44,104 nucleotides of DNA from Blautia sp. BIOML-A1 (GTDB lineage Bacteria; Bacillota; Clostridia; Lachnospirales; Lachnospiraceae): positions 1 to 44,104 of the forward strand of contig NZ_WWVR01000027.1 in the NCBI RefSeq assembly GCF_009883055.1, in the 5' to 3' direction. The first letter of the stretch is position 1. Every line of letters starts with the position of its first letter. Below the pieces are notes generated by a model, which did not search any database, had not been told where the DNA came from, and worked only from the letters and a program-made list of their open reading frames with translations. A program made the position numbers and the translations under genes. Below, one piece after another: positions 1 to 9,117 of the stretch.

Positions 1-479
1 CTCGGGTCGATGTTCAGTGCATTACCCTGGAAGATATGGTTGTCGATCATTGCTGCAAGAAGGTTGTTTGCTGCACCGATCGCATGGAAATCACCTGTAA
101 AATGAAGGTTGATGTCTTCCATCGGAACTACCTGTGCATATCCGCCGCCTGCTGCGCCGCCCTTAACACCGAATACCGGTCCGAGGGATGGCTCACGAAG
201 TGCTACCATAACGCTCTTGCCAAGCTTCTGCATACCATCAGCAAGACCTACGGTTGTAGTGGTCTTTCCTTCACCTGCCGGTGTCGGGTTGATCGCGGTT
301 ACGAGGATCAGCTTGCCGTCCTTTTTGTCACTTTCTTTCAGAAGATTGTAGTCGATTTTTGCTTTGTATTTACCATACTGCTCCAGATATTTGTCATCAA
401 TACCTGCTTTCTCTGCAATCTTGGTAATCGGCTCCATTGTGCACTCCTGTGCGATTTCGATGTCACTTTTGAATCCCAT
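1..479 (-). CDS. fhs: Formate--tetrahydrofolate ligase, N-terminal 159 residues (cut by window edge)
   Basis: Fhs joins formate to tetrahydrofolate using ATP, the entry step of the methyl branch of the Wood-Ljungdahl pathway. The visible N-terminus carries the P-loop region [14 protein letters not shown] and the following stretch [20 protein letters not shown], both characteristic of the family. The start ATG (479-477) lies 6-7 nt after GGGAGGT. The family is normally about 555 residues, so roughly 70 percent lies beyond position 1. It is the last visible gene of the acs cluster, 83 nt after the DUF3786 gene, with a possible promoter of its own. Identity is secure from the motifs. Confidence 0.95.
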   Translation of the reverse strand, partial: MGFKSDIEIAQECTMEPITKIAEKAGIDDKYLEQYGKYKAKIDYNLLKESDKKDGKLILVTAINPTPAGEGKTTTTVGLADGMQKLGKSVMVALREPSLGPVFGVKGGAAGGGYAQVVPMEDINLHFTGDFHAIGAANNLLAAMIDNHIFQGNALNIDP

Positions 480-505
480 AATATTACCTCCCGCGTTTTA
501 TTTTT

Positions 506-511
506 ATTATA
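506..511 (-). promoter_or_regulatory. Possible -10 box upstream of fhs
   Basis: A TATAAT hexamer reads on the minus strand 27 nt before the fhs start, in the gap after the DUF3786 gene. I found no convincing -35 at 17 nt, so fhs may be driven from here or only by read-through from the acs operon. Confidence 0.3.
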
Positions 512-562
512 TACAATGAGGATTTCCCTCTTTTTGTATTCAGAGGTCTGACATGGTAAAGA

Positions 563-1276
563 TCAGATCACTTTTGCAAAGGATTTAAGTGATCCGATGA
601 TCACATCTCCCATAACGGCCATGTCTTCCGCCTGGAAGGATACTGGGAAATTATCGGAAAACAGGATCTGTGAGGACGGTGGAAATTCATCATCACCCTC
701 CCACAGGATCATCTGTACCAGATATCCCGGAAAGATTTCAAGCTGGTATGCAATATCGCCATGTGCTACAGGAACACAGTGGATATGCTCCATGATCGCC
801 TGAAAATCCTTAATACGGTTTCCGTAGGAGAAAGCCAGACGCTTGATGCATCTGCCGTCAAACTGTCTTAAGTAGACCTCTCCCCACGGCATCTCGCGAT
901 AAGTCTTGAATTTACCGGTGCCACTCGATGCGGCACCATTCAGCAGAAAACGGATGGTCAGAGTTCTGGCATACACCATAGTTTCCAGAGGGTAGAATCC
1001 CATATCATCTGCTTCGTGGGTAATCTCAAATTCCGGCCAGGAAATAAAATATACTGTCCCGAGGAATTTCAGAGTAAAGAGCTTCTGCTCTTTGTCATAG
1101 GAAATTCCAAGTCTCTGAGCGATCTCCTCCGGATCCGCGGACTGATACTGCTGCAGATAATGTTCCCATGGAAGACGTTCTTTGCTGTCTTTATCATAGC
1201 CTAATTTATCTCCCACGGATTCATTTCCGACAGTTTCTGCCTGATTTGTCTTTATGTCTTTTGCGTCAGAACTCAT
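563..1276 (-). CDS. DUF3786 domain-containing protein
   Basis: A 237-residue soluble protein with no signal peptide or membrane segment. The first ~40 residues are polar and probably disordered; the rest (from about residue 50) looks like the DUF3786 family, with a central LETMVYARTLTIRFLLNG stretch and several conserved aromatics. DUF3786 proteins have no established activity but recur beside corrinoid-protein and acetyl-CoA synthase genes in acetogens. Here the gene follows the RACo reactivator by 77 nt and precedes fhs, so a role linked to corrinoid or C1 metabolism is plausible but inferred. Start ATG at 1276 follows AGAGGTG. The family assignment is by recall of sequence features, not by search. 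Confidence 0.7.
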   Translation of the reverse strand: MSSDAKDIKTNQAETVGNESVGDKLGYDKDSKERLPWEHYLQQYQSADPEEIAQRLGISYDKEQKLFTLKFLGTVYFISWPEFEITHEADDMGFYPLETMVYARTLTIRFLLNGAASSGTGKFKTYREMPWGEVYLRQFDGRCIKRLAFSYGNRIKDFQAIMEHIHCVPVAHGDIAYQLEIFPGYLVQMILWEGDDEFPPSSQILFSDNFPVSFQAEDMAVMGDVIIGSLKSFAKVI

Positions 1277-1353
1277 AATTCACCTCTAAAATTTTAAGTA
1301 TTGTCATATCCACGAATCGCTCCACCATTACACAGCTTCACGCTTCCAGGATA

Positions 1354-3282
1354 TCATCTCTGCTGTACATTCGGGAACATAGACGCATCTGTATGAGGAA
1401 TGAAGCATGCTCCTACGAATTCATCCATATAGGTCGGAACGGTAGAAAGCTCCATATATGTCATATTCGATGCCAGTTCGTAAGTCTTTTTCTCTGCCTG
1501 TGTGGAAAGCAGCATCAGATATGCACCAGTCAGGGATGAGTTTCCGATGTAGTGGAATTTTTCCAGCGGCACATCCGGGAACATTCCGATATTGACAGCA
1601 TTCTGCATATTGATACCGCTGCCGATACCACCGGCAACATAAACGTCATCGATCATGGATACATCAAAGTCCAGAGAAGACAGCATTGTGCGGATTGCTG
1701 AGAAAATTGCTCCCTTGGCACGGATAAAGTTGTCAATGTCTACCTCTGTGATCTCCACATCTTTGGCAGAACCGGCTTCCTCCTCAAAGGCAATCACATA
1801 GCTTCCCATTCCATAATGGTCATGACGGACTCTCTTTCCTTCCCGGACAAATTTGCCCTTCGGATTGATGATTCCTGTCATATAAAGCTCACTGATCACA
1901 TCGATAATACCGGAACCGCATAAACCAACCGGTTTGGTTCCCGGATCACCGACAACCCTGTAGGTCGGCTCCATGGTTTCTTTGTCGATGGTGCACGCCT
2001 CGATCGCACCGTCTGTCGCACGCATACCACAGCTGATATCTCCGCCCTCAAATGCAGGACCGGCAGAGCATGCACAGCTCATCATAAAGTCAGAATTTCC
2101 AAATACAAGTTCTCCGTTGGTACCAAGGTCTATGAACAAAGAAAATTCTGGTCTGTTCCAGATCATGCTCACCAGAGTACCTGCAGTGATATCTCCACCC
2201 ACATAGCTTCCGATATTCGGAGCAATGATGATGTGAGCGTCTTTATTAATTTCAATGTTCACATCTGATGCAAACATGGAATTTGTCTTAAAGAATGCCG
2301 GAATATACGGTTCTGTACGAAGATAGTCCGCATTGATCCCTGCAAACAGATGATTCATAGTTGTATTGGATGCCACGCACATACGATATATCTGCTCTTC
2401 CGGGAAATGAATGCTTCTGCACATTTCGTGGATCATCGGATTGATCGTCTCACTGATCACAGCATCCTGGAGTTTCTTGATTCCGCCCGGTTTGGTCGTC
2501 TCAATGATACGGTTGATGACATCCGCACCATAACGAATCTGTCCGTTTCCGGCGGAACCTTTGGCAAGGATTTCTCCTGTTGCCATATTGATAAGTACGG
2601 CAGAAACAGTTGTTGTACCAATATCTACTGCCAGTCCGCCCATAACAACATCTTCTTTGCTGTCAAAGATGTCATACACAAACATATCATCCGGTGTAAC
2701 ACGTACAACACATTTTACCGAAAATTTCGCTGCTCGGAGTACATCCGGCAGTTTACGAAGAACAGCATACGGAACCCGGATTCTTTTCAGATTCATAAAT
2801 TTCCGAAGTGCTCTTGTCAGTCGCTCAACATCCGGCATCGTATCATCCAGAGTCGGCTCAGACATCTGGAGTTCTACGACTTCCAGACTGTTTCTCAGCT
2901 GAATACCTGTTGATTCAACCTCAGATTTTGCTTTTTCAAAAATTGCAATTTCTTCTTTGGAACTTAAATCGGCAACCTTCATTCTGCTCTTGTACGCAGA
3001 AGCGATATCCGGCACCAGTACTTCCACGTCAGCACTGATCTTGCTCATGCAGGCAAGACGCCATCCCTTCTCAAATTCCTCGTCTGAAATATGAAGTGTC
3101 TTTTTTGAGTCCAGTTCCCCGCCTTTTAACTGCACCCTACATTTTCCGCAGGCTCCATTACCGGAACACGGTGCATCGATTGCAACATTGGCACCACGTG
3201 CAACCTCAAGCAGATTATCCCCCGCATTGGCAAATACTTCTACCTTACTGCCATTTTCAAATGCAAACGTTACCTTAAACAT
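1354..3282 (-). CDS. Corrinoid protein reductive activator (RACo-like, ASKHA/DUF4445)
   Basis: This 642-residue protein is expected to reduce inactive Co(II) corrinoid Fe-S protein back to Co(I) at the cost of ATP. The N-terminus is a [2Fe-2S] ferredoxin domain with ligands C39, C45, C48 (CSGNGACGKC) and C78. A linker follows, then a large ASKHA-type ATPase region beginning around residue 215 with the phosphate motif AVDIGTTTVSAVL and later GLCGSGIIDVISE. This layout matches RACo of Carboxydothermus and the DUF4445 family. It lies 135 nt downstream of acsE and after a terminator, so it may have its own weak promoter (TATAGT near 3313-3318, beside a CCACA-CC-TGTGG inverted repeat at 3320-3331). 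RBS AAAGGTGG precedes the ATG. Identity is strong from domain order and context; the partner is inferred to be AcsCD. Confidence 0.9.
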   Translation of the reverse strand: MFKVTFAFENGSKVEVFANAGDNLLEVARGANVAIDAPCSGNGACGKCRVQLKGGELDSKKTLHISDEEFEKGWRLACMSKISADVEVLVPDIASAYKSRMKVADLSSKEEIAIFEKAKSEVESTGIQLRNSLEVVELQMSEPTLDDTMPDVERLTRALRKFMNLKRIRVPYAVLRKLPDVLRAAKFSVKCVVRVTPDDMFVYDIFDSKEDVVMGGLAVDIGTTTVSAVLINMATGEILAKGSAGNGQIRYGADVINRIIETTKPGGIKKLQDAVISETINPMIHEMCRSIHFPEEQIYRMCVASNTTMNHLFAGINADYLRTEPYIPAFFKTNSMFASDVNIEINKDAHIIIAPNIGSYVGGDITAGTLVSMIWNRPEFSLFIDLGTNGELVFGNSDFMMSCACSAGPAFEGGDISCGMRATDGAIEACTIDKETMEPTYRVVGDPGTKPVGLCGSGIIDVISELYMTGIINPKGKFVREGKRVRHDHYGMGSYVIAFEEEAGSAKDVEITEVDIDNFIRAKGAIFSAIRTMLSSLDFDVSMIDDVYVAGGIGSGINMQNAVNIGMFPDVPLEKFHYIGNSSLTGAYLMLLSTQAEKKTYELASNMTYMELSTVPTYMDEFVGACFIPHTDASMFPNVQQR

Positions 3283-3350
3283 ATGGTAACCACCTTTCTC
3301 GCCTCGTGAATACTATAGTCCACACCTGTGGCGTTGGGAGTTAGACTTAT

Positions 3351-3381
3351 AAAAAAAGCCAGAGGCCGCGAAGCCTCCAGC
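3351..3381 (-). terminator. Rho-independent terminator after acsE
   Basis: On the minus strand a 9-bp stem (GCTGGAGGC with GCCTCTGGC, two wobble pairs, loop TTCGCG) is followed by seven T residues. It lies 37 nt after the acsE stop and would separate acsDCE from the RACo gene. Confidence 0.85.
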
Positions 3382-3417
3382 CTTTTATTCTTTACAGCCA
3401 TATAAAAGTCGGACTGA

Positions 3418-4206
3418 TTAGATTTCCAGATAGGAATCTGCGTACAGGTAGTTGTTTTTGATGATATCACAGGATTTGATTGTTTCCATCAGACGCAGGT
3501 CGTTAGGGTTAACGATTGCGGATGTAAGTCCCTGCATCATAGCCATAGCTACCATAGCGGAGTCCATGATCGGACGGATGTGTTTCGGCATACCGTTGGA
3601 GTTGTTGGAAAGACCACCGGTGCTCTTCATTCCCATGTCAGAGATCATTTTGATGAACTCAAGAACTTCCATCTGTTTGTCCTGCATTCCTTTGATAACC
3701 AGGAACAGCGGGTCGAACCACATATCGTTCTCAACGTCCATGCCATGCTCCATACCTCTTTCCATAAGAGTCTGCATGTACATCATACGCTCATCATTGT
3801 CTTTTGCAATTCCTTCGCCGTTGCAAAGAGCGATAACGATTGCATCGTTAGCTGCTGCAACATCAACATAGCCGATTCTTCCTGCTGCATCGGCAGAGTT
3901 TACGATCGGTTTTCCTTTGGAACGGTTGTATACGGAGATACCAGCTTCGATAGCTGCGATGTTGGAAGTATCCAGTGCCAGCGGAACATTGTCGAAGTTG
4001 CTCTGCAGAAGCTCTACAGCCCATTTCATCAGTTCCGGTCCATCATTCTCAGCTGGTCCGATGTTTACATCAAGATATGTAGCACCTGCGTCAAGCTGCT
4101 GTTTTGCTCTTTTGAGGATCGGCTCAGGATCTCTCTCTGTGAATGCTTTATTTACTGCTGGTGCTGTTGTGGAAAGTCTCTCTCCAATTGTAACAAATTT
4201 TCCCAT
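3418..4206 (-). CDS. acsE: Methyltetrahydrofolate:corrinoid Fe-S protein methyltransferase
   Basis: AcsE moves the methyl group from methyl-THF to the cobalt of the corrinoid Fe-S protein. The 262-residue product matches the usual length of this single TIM-barrel (pterin-binding) enzyme. Pterin-binding barrel motifs are visible: LDVNIGPAEND after strand 2, PLALDTSNI, KPIVNSADA and STGGLSNNSNGMP near the C-terminus. An in-frame upstream extension to 4272 exists, but the ATG at 4206 has AAGGAG 10 nt before it and gives the canonical N-terminus MGKFVTIGERLST. It is the last gene of the acsDCE unit, separated from acsC by 79 nt that contain a strong hairpin, and it is followed by a terminator. 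Confidence 0.95.
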   Translation of the reverse strand: MGKFVTIGERLSTTAPAVNKAFTERDPEPILKRAKQQLDAGATYLDVNIGPAENDGPELMKWAVELLQSNFDNVPLALDTSNIAAIEAGISVYNRSKGKPIVNSADAAGRIGYVDVAAANDAIVIALCNGEGIAKDNDERMMYMQTLMERGMEHGMDVENDMWFDPLFLVIKGMQDKQMEVLEFIKMISDMGMKSTGGLSNNSNGMPKHIRPIMDSAMVAMAMMQGLTSAIVNPNDLRLMETIKSCDIIKNNYLYADSYLEI

Positions 4207-4238
4207 ACCTGTGTATCTCCTTTTCATAGTTTTATAAA

Positions 4239-4271
4239 TGCCCGGAGGCAAGCCTGATGCGGCCTCCGGCA
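4239..4271 (-). promoter_or_regulatory. Intercistronic hairpin between acsC and acsE
   Basis: On the minus strand TGCCGGAGGC pairs with GCCTCCGGGCA across a 12-nt loop, with one bulge. No proper T-tract follows, so it is more likely an mRNA-processing, stability or attenuating element than a full terminator, and may set AcsE level below AcsCD. Confidence 0.5.
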
Positions 4272-4285
4272 TATTTTGTTGGCAA

Positions 4286-5632
4286 TTATGCCTGCATATC
4301 TTTTAAGAATTTCACAAGCTGTACTGCTTCTCTAGGTCCTACGATGATCTCCCATCCCGGAAGTTTAGCTTCAAGGTCGCCCTTGAGAACTGCTACTTTA
4401 CCTGGGATAACGAGCTTACGGCATTTAACCTTCGGCTCAACTTCTGTCTTGATGTACTCAGAGATGCTGGTGCTGGAGAATTTACCAGCTGCCCAGGATG
4501 TCAGTACGGAAAGTCCGCCTGCATCGTTGATAACCAGGTTAAGCGGAACACCGGAACGCTCCAGCTCGCCGGAAACTACGAAGTATGTAAGAGCAAAGTC
4601 TACGGTTGTAACAACGAGAGAGTTCTCGTCTGCACCGTTGAGTGGGTAGATACCCGGCTCTACTTTCATCGGCTTCTGCGGGTCTGTGTAAACGTTCTGA
4701 CGAAGACCAAACAGCGGAAGTGCCTCTGCATAGGTCATCTGCTCCATAACGATGATGGAACCGTATTTCATTGTGAATACGGAAGCAAGTGCTGCCTGTA
4801 AATGATGATCACCTCTGGCAATTTTAACCAGGTTTACGATGGACGGATATCCAAATGTTCTATCCTGGTCTTTCAGAGCTGCACGACGAACCTGTACAGT
4901 GTTTGCAAAGGTTTCTTTGATGTCAGCGCCTGTTGTGTCAAGAACAAGGTTCTTGTTGCCAAGTTTTTCAAGAGCTGCTACGGTGTCATAGAGCTCGTTT
5001 AAGTCTTTTCCGGATACTCCGAGAACTACTCCAGCTTCTGTAGCAACAGCGTTCATTGCCTCATAGTTGGAAGCGTTTGCTCCGTTGAGAACCGGTTTTC
5101 CGTCCTTGCATACTTCAAGAGCTGCTTTTGCGATTTCAGGATCTGTACATCCAAGAACGAGAGTTCTTCCCAGACCATTTGCTTTTTCTACCAGTGCTGT
5201 GTATTTTGCAGCATCAGCACCTTCGCTGCAGTTTACATATACAAGTTCTACATGCATTCTCTCACCGATACGGTCATAGTCTACATGTGGGATTGCTGCA
5301 AGTTTAGCCTCAACCTCTGCGTCATCCATGCATGTGCACAGAGCTACAGCGTATCTCGGTTTGCTTACAAATGTTTTTTCGTGTCTGAACAGAACAGTTT
5401 CTCCTCCGAGAGTAAACTCTGCATCGCCTGTTCCGATTTTGATTGTCTTCATCGGCGGAGCAGTTGCCTCAGACAGGGAAGCCAGTGCTTCATCAGACAT
5501 ATGTGGACACTGCTCAATCTGCATTGCGCCCTGTGCAACTTTCATGGAGAAAGCCATACATGTCGGACATCCACATTCCTTACAGTTTTTCTTTGGTGTT
5601 AATTTAAAAATCTGAATACCATTCAGTGCCAT
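4286..5632 (-). CDS. acsC: Corrinoid Fe-S protein large subunit
   Basis: AcsC is the [4Fe-4S]- and B12-binding large subunit of the corrinoid Fe-S protein, which carries the methyl group from AcsE to AcsB. The 448-residue length is typical. The N-terminal cluster motif is intact, with ligands C17, C20, C25 and C42 (CKECGCPTC), matching the Moorella numbering. A TIM-barrel middle domain and a C-terminal cobalamin-binding region (GGLSVLTSWAAGKFSS and following) complete it. It starts 25 nt after acsD, with GGAGG before the ATG at 5632, and forms the CFeSP heterodimer with AcsD. Identity is secure. Confidence 0.96.
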   Translation of the reverse strand: MALNGIQIFKLTPKKNCKECGCPTCMAFSMKVAQGAMQIEQCPHMSDEALASLSEATAPPMKTIKIGTGDAEFTLGGETVLFRHEKTFVSKPRYAVALCTCMDDAEVEAKLAAIPHVDYDRIGERMHVELVYVNCSEGADAAKYTALVEKANGLGRTLVLGCTDPEIAKAALEVCKDGKPVLNGANASNYEAMNAVATEAGVVLGVSGKDLNELYDTVAALEKLGNKNLVLDTTGADIKETFANTVQVRRAALKDQDRTFGYPSIVNLVKIARGDHHLQAALASVFTMKYGSIIVMEQMTYAEALPLFGLRQNVYTDPQKPMKVEPGIYPLNGADENSLVVTTVDFALTYFVVSGELERSGVPLNLVINDAGGLSVLTSWAAGKFSSTSISEYIKTEVEPKVKCRKLVIPGKVAVLKGDLEAKLPGWEIIVGPREAVQLVKFLKDMQA

Positions 5633-5657
5633 AGCTATTTATTCCTCCTATTATTCC

Positions 5658-6599
5658 TTACGCAAGTGCTTTGATCAGTTTGGAAATTGTCTTAACAGAT
5701 TCCGGATGTCTTAAGATTACGGCATCAGAACCAGCAGCAAGGTCTGCTGCTGCAGTCATAACTTCCATGTCGATTCCACGCTCGTCTGCTGATCCCCATT
5801 CAGGCATATCAGCTTCAGAAGCTGTAGCTTCTTTTACTGCCCATGTTTCTGCGGATACAGGAGTAATAATTGGCATCTGCAGCATATTGTCGTTCTGACC
5901 TAATGCTGCACCTTTGATACGGTCCATAGTGGAAACTACGTACTCATATCCGTAACCAGCTGCTGCACTGCCGATGTTCATAACGATCTTCTTCGCATCA
6001 ACACCAAGCTGTGTAGTAACAACGTTTAACTGTTTTGCAAGGTTGATATCAACGGCTGACTCAGCACCAACGATCTGATTGTAAGCAAGACCTGCTGCTG
6101 CACCGATTGCTTTGTAGTTTTCTTCTTTTTCGGAAAGAAGAAGTGCATTTCTTCCCTGAAGAACCTCTGCAACTTTCGGAAGAAGTTCCGCATCCTTCTC
6201 CACGTTCTTGCAGCCTTCTACAACGAGTGGACAGTCGATAGCTGCTGCCACTTCTTTAACAACCTCGATAAGTTCTTCAACAGATTTGTTTGCTCCATTC
6301 GGGTCTCCACCATCCAGGATAAGAGCAACAAAATCAGCTCCTTCAATAGCTGCTGCTTTCTGAGCGATCTCAGCCATTGTAGTAGCTCCTTCATAATAAG
6401 CTTTTACGCCTTCAGAGAATTCATCCAGTCCAAGGTCAGAGATCTCAACACCAATTTTGGCTGTGTTCTCTGTTGGTGCATCAAAAGTATAGAACGGGAA
6501 AGAATTTTCTCCACCGATTGTCACAGTCTTATCTCCGCTTCCGATTGTGACAGCGTTAATCTTTGCATTAAATTTCTGTGGTTTCTGATTAAACGGCAT
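5658..6599 (-). CDS. acsD: Corrinoid Fe-S protein small subunit
   Basis: AcsD is the TIM-barrel small subunit that pairs with AcsC and helps hold the corrinoid. It is 313 residues, the usual size. The internal stretch VMNIGSAAAGYGYEY and the C-terminal SDAVILRHPESVKTISKLI are typical of the family. It is the first gene of a transcription unit with its own promoter 50-75 nt upstream. The ATG at 6599 has AGGAGG 10 nt before it; a nearer ATG inside the spacer opens only a very short frame. No anomalies seen. Confidence 0.95.
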   Translation of the reverse strand: MPFNQKPQKFNAKINAVTIGSGDKTVTIGGENSFPFYTFDAPTENTAKIGVEISDLGLDEFSEGVKAYYEGATTMAEIAQKAAAIEGADFVALILDGGDPNGANKSVEELIEVVKEVAAAIDCPLVVEGCKNVEKDAELLPKVAEVLQGRNALLLSEKEENYKAIGAAAGLAYNQIVGAESAVDINLAKQLNVVTTQLGVDAKKIVMNIGSAAAGYGYEYVVSTMDRIKGAALGQNDNMLQMPIITPVSAETWAVKEATASEADMPEWGSADERGIDMEVMTAAADLAAGSDAVILRHPESVKTISKLIKALA

Positions 6600-6647
6600 T
6601 TCTCATAAGCCTCCTCTTAATTATTAATTACTCAAATTGCATATAGC

Positions 6648-6676
6648 ATTATACTACATAAAATTACCAGTTACAA
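6648..6676 (-). promoter_or_regulatory. Promoter for acsD-acsC-acsE
   Basis: On the minus strand TTGTAA (6676-6671) and TATAAT (6653-6648) are separated by exactly 17 nt. Initiation would fall near 6641, giving a leader of about 42 nt. A perfect 6-bp inverted repeat GTGCAA-N5-TTGCAC lies about 50 bp upstream at 6723-6739 and could be an operator. Confidence 0.75.
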
Positions 6677-6722
6677 GTAACATGGCGTATTTATGTTAAA
6701 AATATATCAAAAATAGTTACCT

Positions 6723-6739
6723 GTGCAAACGACTTGCAC
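6723..6739. promoter_or_regulatory. Operator-like inverted repeat upstream of the acsD promoter
   Basis: GTGCAA and TTGCAC flank ACGAC, a perfect 6+6 bp dyad with a 5-bp centre. It sits 46 bp upstream of the acsD -35 box. The binding protein is unknown. Confidence 0.35.
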
Positions 6740-6748
6740 TGTCACAGA

Positions 6749-6920
6749 GATAAACCCTGAATTTTCCTGCGTAAACCTTAAAACTCTCTCTCAGCTCGTT
6801 GCTTACGCAACTTTACGCTGCGATTCGAGTTTCAGATAAACTCTGAATTTTCCTGCGTGAACCTTAAAATTCTCTCTCAGCCCGTTGCTTACGCAACTTT
6901 ACGCTGCGATTCGAATTTCA
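6749..6920. repeat. Tandem duplication of an 86-bp structured unit between acsB and acsD
   Basis: Two head-to-tail copies (6749-6834 and 6835-6920) differ at only a handful of positions. Each contains GTTGC-TTAC-GCAAC (on the minus strand a GTAA tetraloop hairpin) enclosed by GCGTAAA/TTTACGC arms, perfect in copy 1 and with one change in copy 2. No open frame or promoter is evident in it. Together with the hairpin at 6926-6972 it fills the 371-bp gap between acsB and acsD. Confidence 0.85.
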
Positions 6921-6925
6921 AGGTT

Positions 6926-6972
6926 AAACCCCCGGGTCAGGAGTGCAAGCACTCCTGGCCCTCGAGGGGTTT
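6926..6972 (-). promoter_or_regulatory. Large hairpin overlapping the acsB stop codon
   Basis: Outer arms AAACCCC/GGGGTTT and an inner perfect 8-bp stem AGGAGTGC/GCACTCCT make a very stable hairpin that includes the acsB TAA. There is no T-tract, so it is probably an mRNA 3'-end protection or processing structure, or a partial terminator before the separately promoted acsDCE. Confidence 0.6.
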
Positions 6973-9100
6973 ACATCATTGGGTCCATTGCAAGTGCCGG
7001 ATGGCCTTTTTCGGTAAGGAATGCTACCAGTGTCTCCGGATCTTCTGCTACGGTCTCATCACCGATCATATCTGTGAAGTTTTCGATTCCGTAGAGTTCC
7101 TGAGCTGTCTTATTCAGACGGTCAGCAACGAATTCTTTCAGTTCCTTCGGCATCCATACGATACGTTCGATACCGCCCTCGGCCTTCATGAACTTCTTGG
7201 AGGAGATGAAATGTTTTCCATGTCCCATGAATCCAGGAGTCTGAACACCGCCGCCTGTCATAGAAGCCATTTCAGGGAAGGTCATACCAAGTGGTGTCAT
7301 ACCAGCATACTCACGGTTTGCGATAACAACACCGTTGGAGAATGGCTCGATACCACAGATACATTCGAAGCATCCACAGGATGTCATCGGGTCCTGCATA
7401 ATGGAGTACAGAGTAACGTGCTCCAGAGCACCCTGTGAGAATTTCTGAACTGCTTCATCAACGTCTTCGTAAGAACCAAGGTTCTCATCGATCGGACGTT
7501 CTTTTGTGATTACCTGGCAAGGTCCATTAGGATCAAGCTGATGAGTAGCTTTTGCATCCAGCCATGAAACAGCACCGCAAAGACCAAGTCTCTCTGGTGT
7601 TACTACGCAGACATGGCTCGGAGAGAATGCCTGGCAGAGGATACAACTGTAGTATACATCTACAGATTCGTCTGTCAGAGTATCAAGACGCTCATCACGT
7701 TTGTCAAAGATCGGGATTGCAACTTCATGACGGATTCTTGTACATTCTGCCGGATCTGTATAGATAACAACTTCGCATTTGTCAACAACTGCGTCAAACT
7801 CATTTTTAACAGAAGCGTAAAGAACTTCACCGATGTGTTTGATCTTGAATCCTGCGTTGAATGCATCAATGCTGATACGGATACGCTGCATATCACGCTG
7901 TCCTGTATGGTATACACCCTCGATGCAGTTGATGTAGTTGTGGAATTTACGCTCGATAACCGGTTCAAAGTCTGGCTGCATGTTCTTGCCTGCAACTTTA
8001 ACAATATATGCGATGCTGTTCTTGCTTCCAAGTTCCATGTCATCTACTTCCGGTCCGACTACTGTGATCTTGTGGTCTTCAATTTCAGAAGCATCACAGG
8101 TCTGTACAAGCTCTGCACAGTCTACACGGGAACCATCGAATTCAACCTGCATATCTTTACGACGGATGATCTCACCTTCGAATGCAGATGCGAAGGAAAC
8201 CGGGATATCGATGTTTGTGATCTTGATCTTGATGTCACGTGCTTCAAGAGATGTAGCATTGAATTTGCTTACGTCTTCCTGAACGATCAGGCTCTTCGGT
8301 ACACGGAAGATATTCTCTGTTTCGTTTGTAACTACCGGGAATCCAAGTGCGATGGCACCTGCACCACAAGCTACGATCACGTCATCCAGAGGTTTGAATG
8401 CGTTAACGAATGCCGGTACACGGTCCATTGTATATTTCATCAGTGTGCCTGCATCTCCAGGTGTTACGTTACCGAAGATCAGGGCTGCACGAAGTGCTAC
8501 GGATACTACATGGATAACTGCTGTAACGTCTTTGCCAAGCGGGATAACACGTACGTTTGCGCCTGTCTTCATTCCTGCTTCTGCAACCTGGTCGATGATT
8601 CCGCCAACCAGTGTTACCAGGATACCCTGCGCCTGATAACTCTTAACAAGAGCAACACCTTCTTCTACGGACGGAGCAGATCCGAGGATTACAGCTACAC
8701 CAGGGATATCTCCTGTTACAAGCGGTACACCAAGCTCACGGATCACAGCATCTGCAAGATGTCCGTAGCATGGTTCTTCGTATGGTACTGCACCATCGAG
8801 ATATTTCAGAACTTCGATGAACTCTGCGCAGAGTGCTGTAGCAACACCTGACATGAATGCATCATTTAATCTTTTTTCTCTTGTCATCAGAGTTTTAACA
8901 ACGCCAAGAGCTTCTTTTAATTCTTTTAATGTTGTAACTTTTGTTCCTGTTACAGCGTAGTAACAAGGAAGGCTGTATGCGGTGTTCGGGAAGCTGACAG
9001 CTTTGTCTTCGCCAAATTTAGCGATTGCTCCATCGATAGCACCCTCTGTTAAACCATATACAGCATCGTTTCCGCTGAATACTCTATCAAATAAAGTCAC
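6971..9100 (-). CDS. acsB: CO-methylating acetyl-CoA synthase (ACS/CODH alpha subunit)
   Basis: AcsB condenses CO, the methyl group from CFeSP and CoA to acetyl-CoA at its Ni-Ni-[4Fe-4S] A-cluster. The 709-residue protein keeps every A-cluster ligand: C486, C489, C498 and C508, with the same 3-9-10 spacing as Moorella C506/C509/C518/C528, and the distal-nickel CGC motif at C575-G-C577 (SCGCFECICG). It starts with GTG at 9100, preceded by AGGAGG at good spacing, and lies 17 nt after cooC. It should form a complex with CooS (AcsA). About 20 residues shorter than the Moorella enzyme, all before the A-cluster. The antisense strand has long open frames that are codon-bias shadows. Confidence 0.97.
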   Translation of the reverse strand: MTLFDRVFSGNDAVYGLTEGAIDGAIAKFGEDKAVSFPNTAYSLPCYYAVTGTKVTTLKELKEALGVVKTLMTREKRLNDAFMSGVATALCAEFIEVLKYLDGAVPYEEPCYGHLADAVIRELGVPLVTGDIPGVAVILGSAPSVEEGVALVKSYQAQGILVTLVGGIIDQVAEAGMKTGANVRVIPLGKDVTAVIHVVSVALRAALIFGNVTPGDAGTLMKYTMDRVPAFVNAFKPLDDVIVACGAGAIALGFPVVTNETENIFRVPKSLIVQEDVSKFNATSLEARDIKIKITNIDIPVSFASAFEGEIIRRKDMQVEFDGSRVDCAELVQTCDASEIEDHKITVVGPEVDDMELGSKNSIAYIVKVAGKNMQPDFEPVIERKFHNYINCIEGVYHTGQRDMQRIRISIDAFNAGFKIKHIGEVLYASVKNEFDAVVDKCEVVIYTDPAECTRIRHEVAIPIFDKRDERLDTLTDESVDVYYSCILCQAFSPSHVCVVTPERLGLCGAVSWLDAKATHQLDPNGPCQVITKERPIDENLGSYEDVDEAVQKFSQGALEHVTLYSIMQDPMTSCGCFECICGIEPFSNGVVIANREYAGMTPLGMTFPEMASMTGGGVQTPGFMGHGKHFISSKKFMKAEGGIERIVWMPKELKEFVADRLNKTAQELYGIENFTDMIGDETVAEDPETLVAFLTEKGHPALAMDPMM

Positions 9101-9117
9101 GTTAATACCTCCTGTTT

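Noticed and set aside
7613..8851. A 412-codon open frame on the plus strand opposite acsB (and similar long antisense frames opposite acsE, cooC, cooS and pheT)
   Set aside because: These are shadows created by codon bias in strongly expressed genes: rich in Cys, Phe, Ser and Tyr, with no ribosome site, domain or motif.
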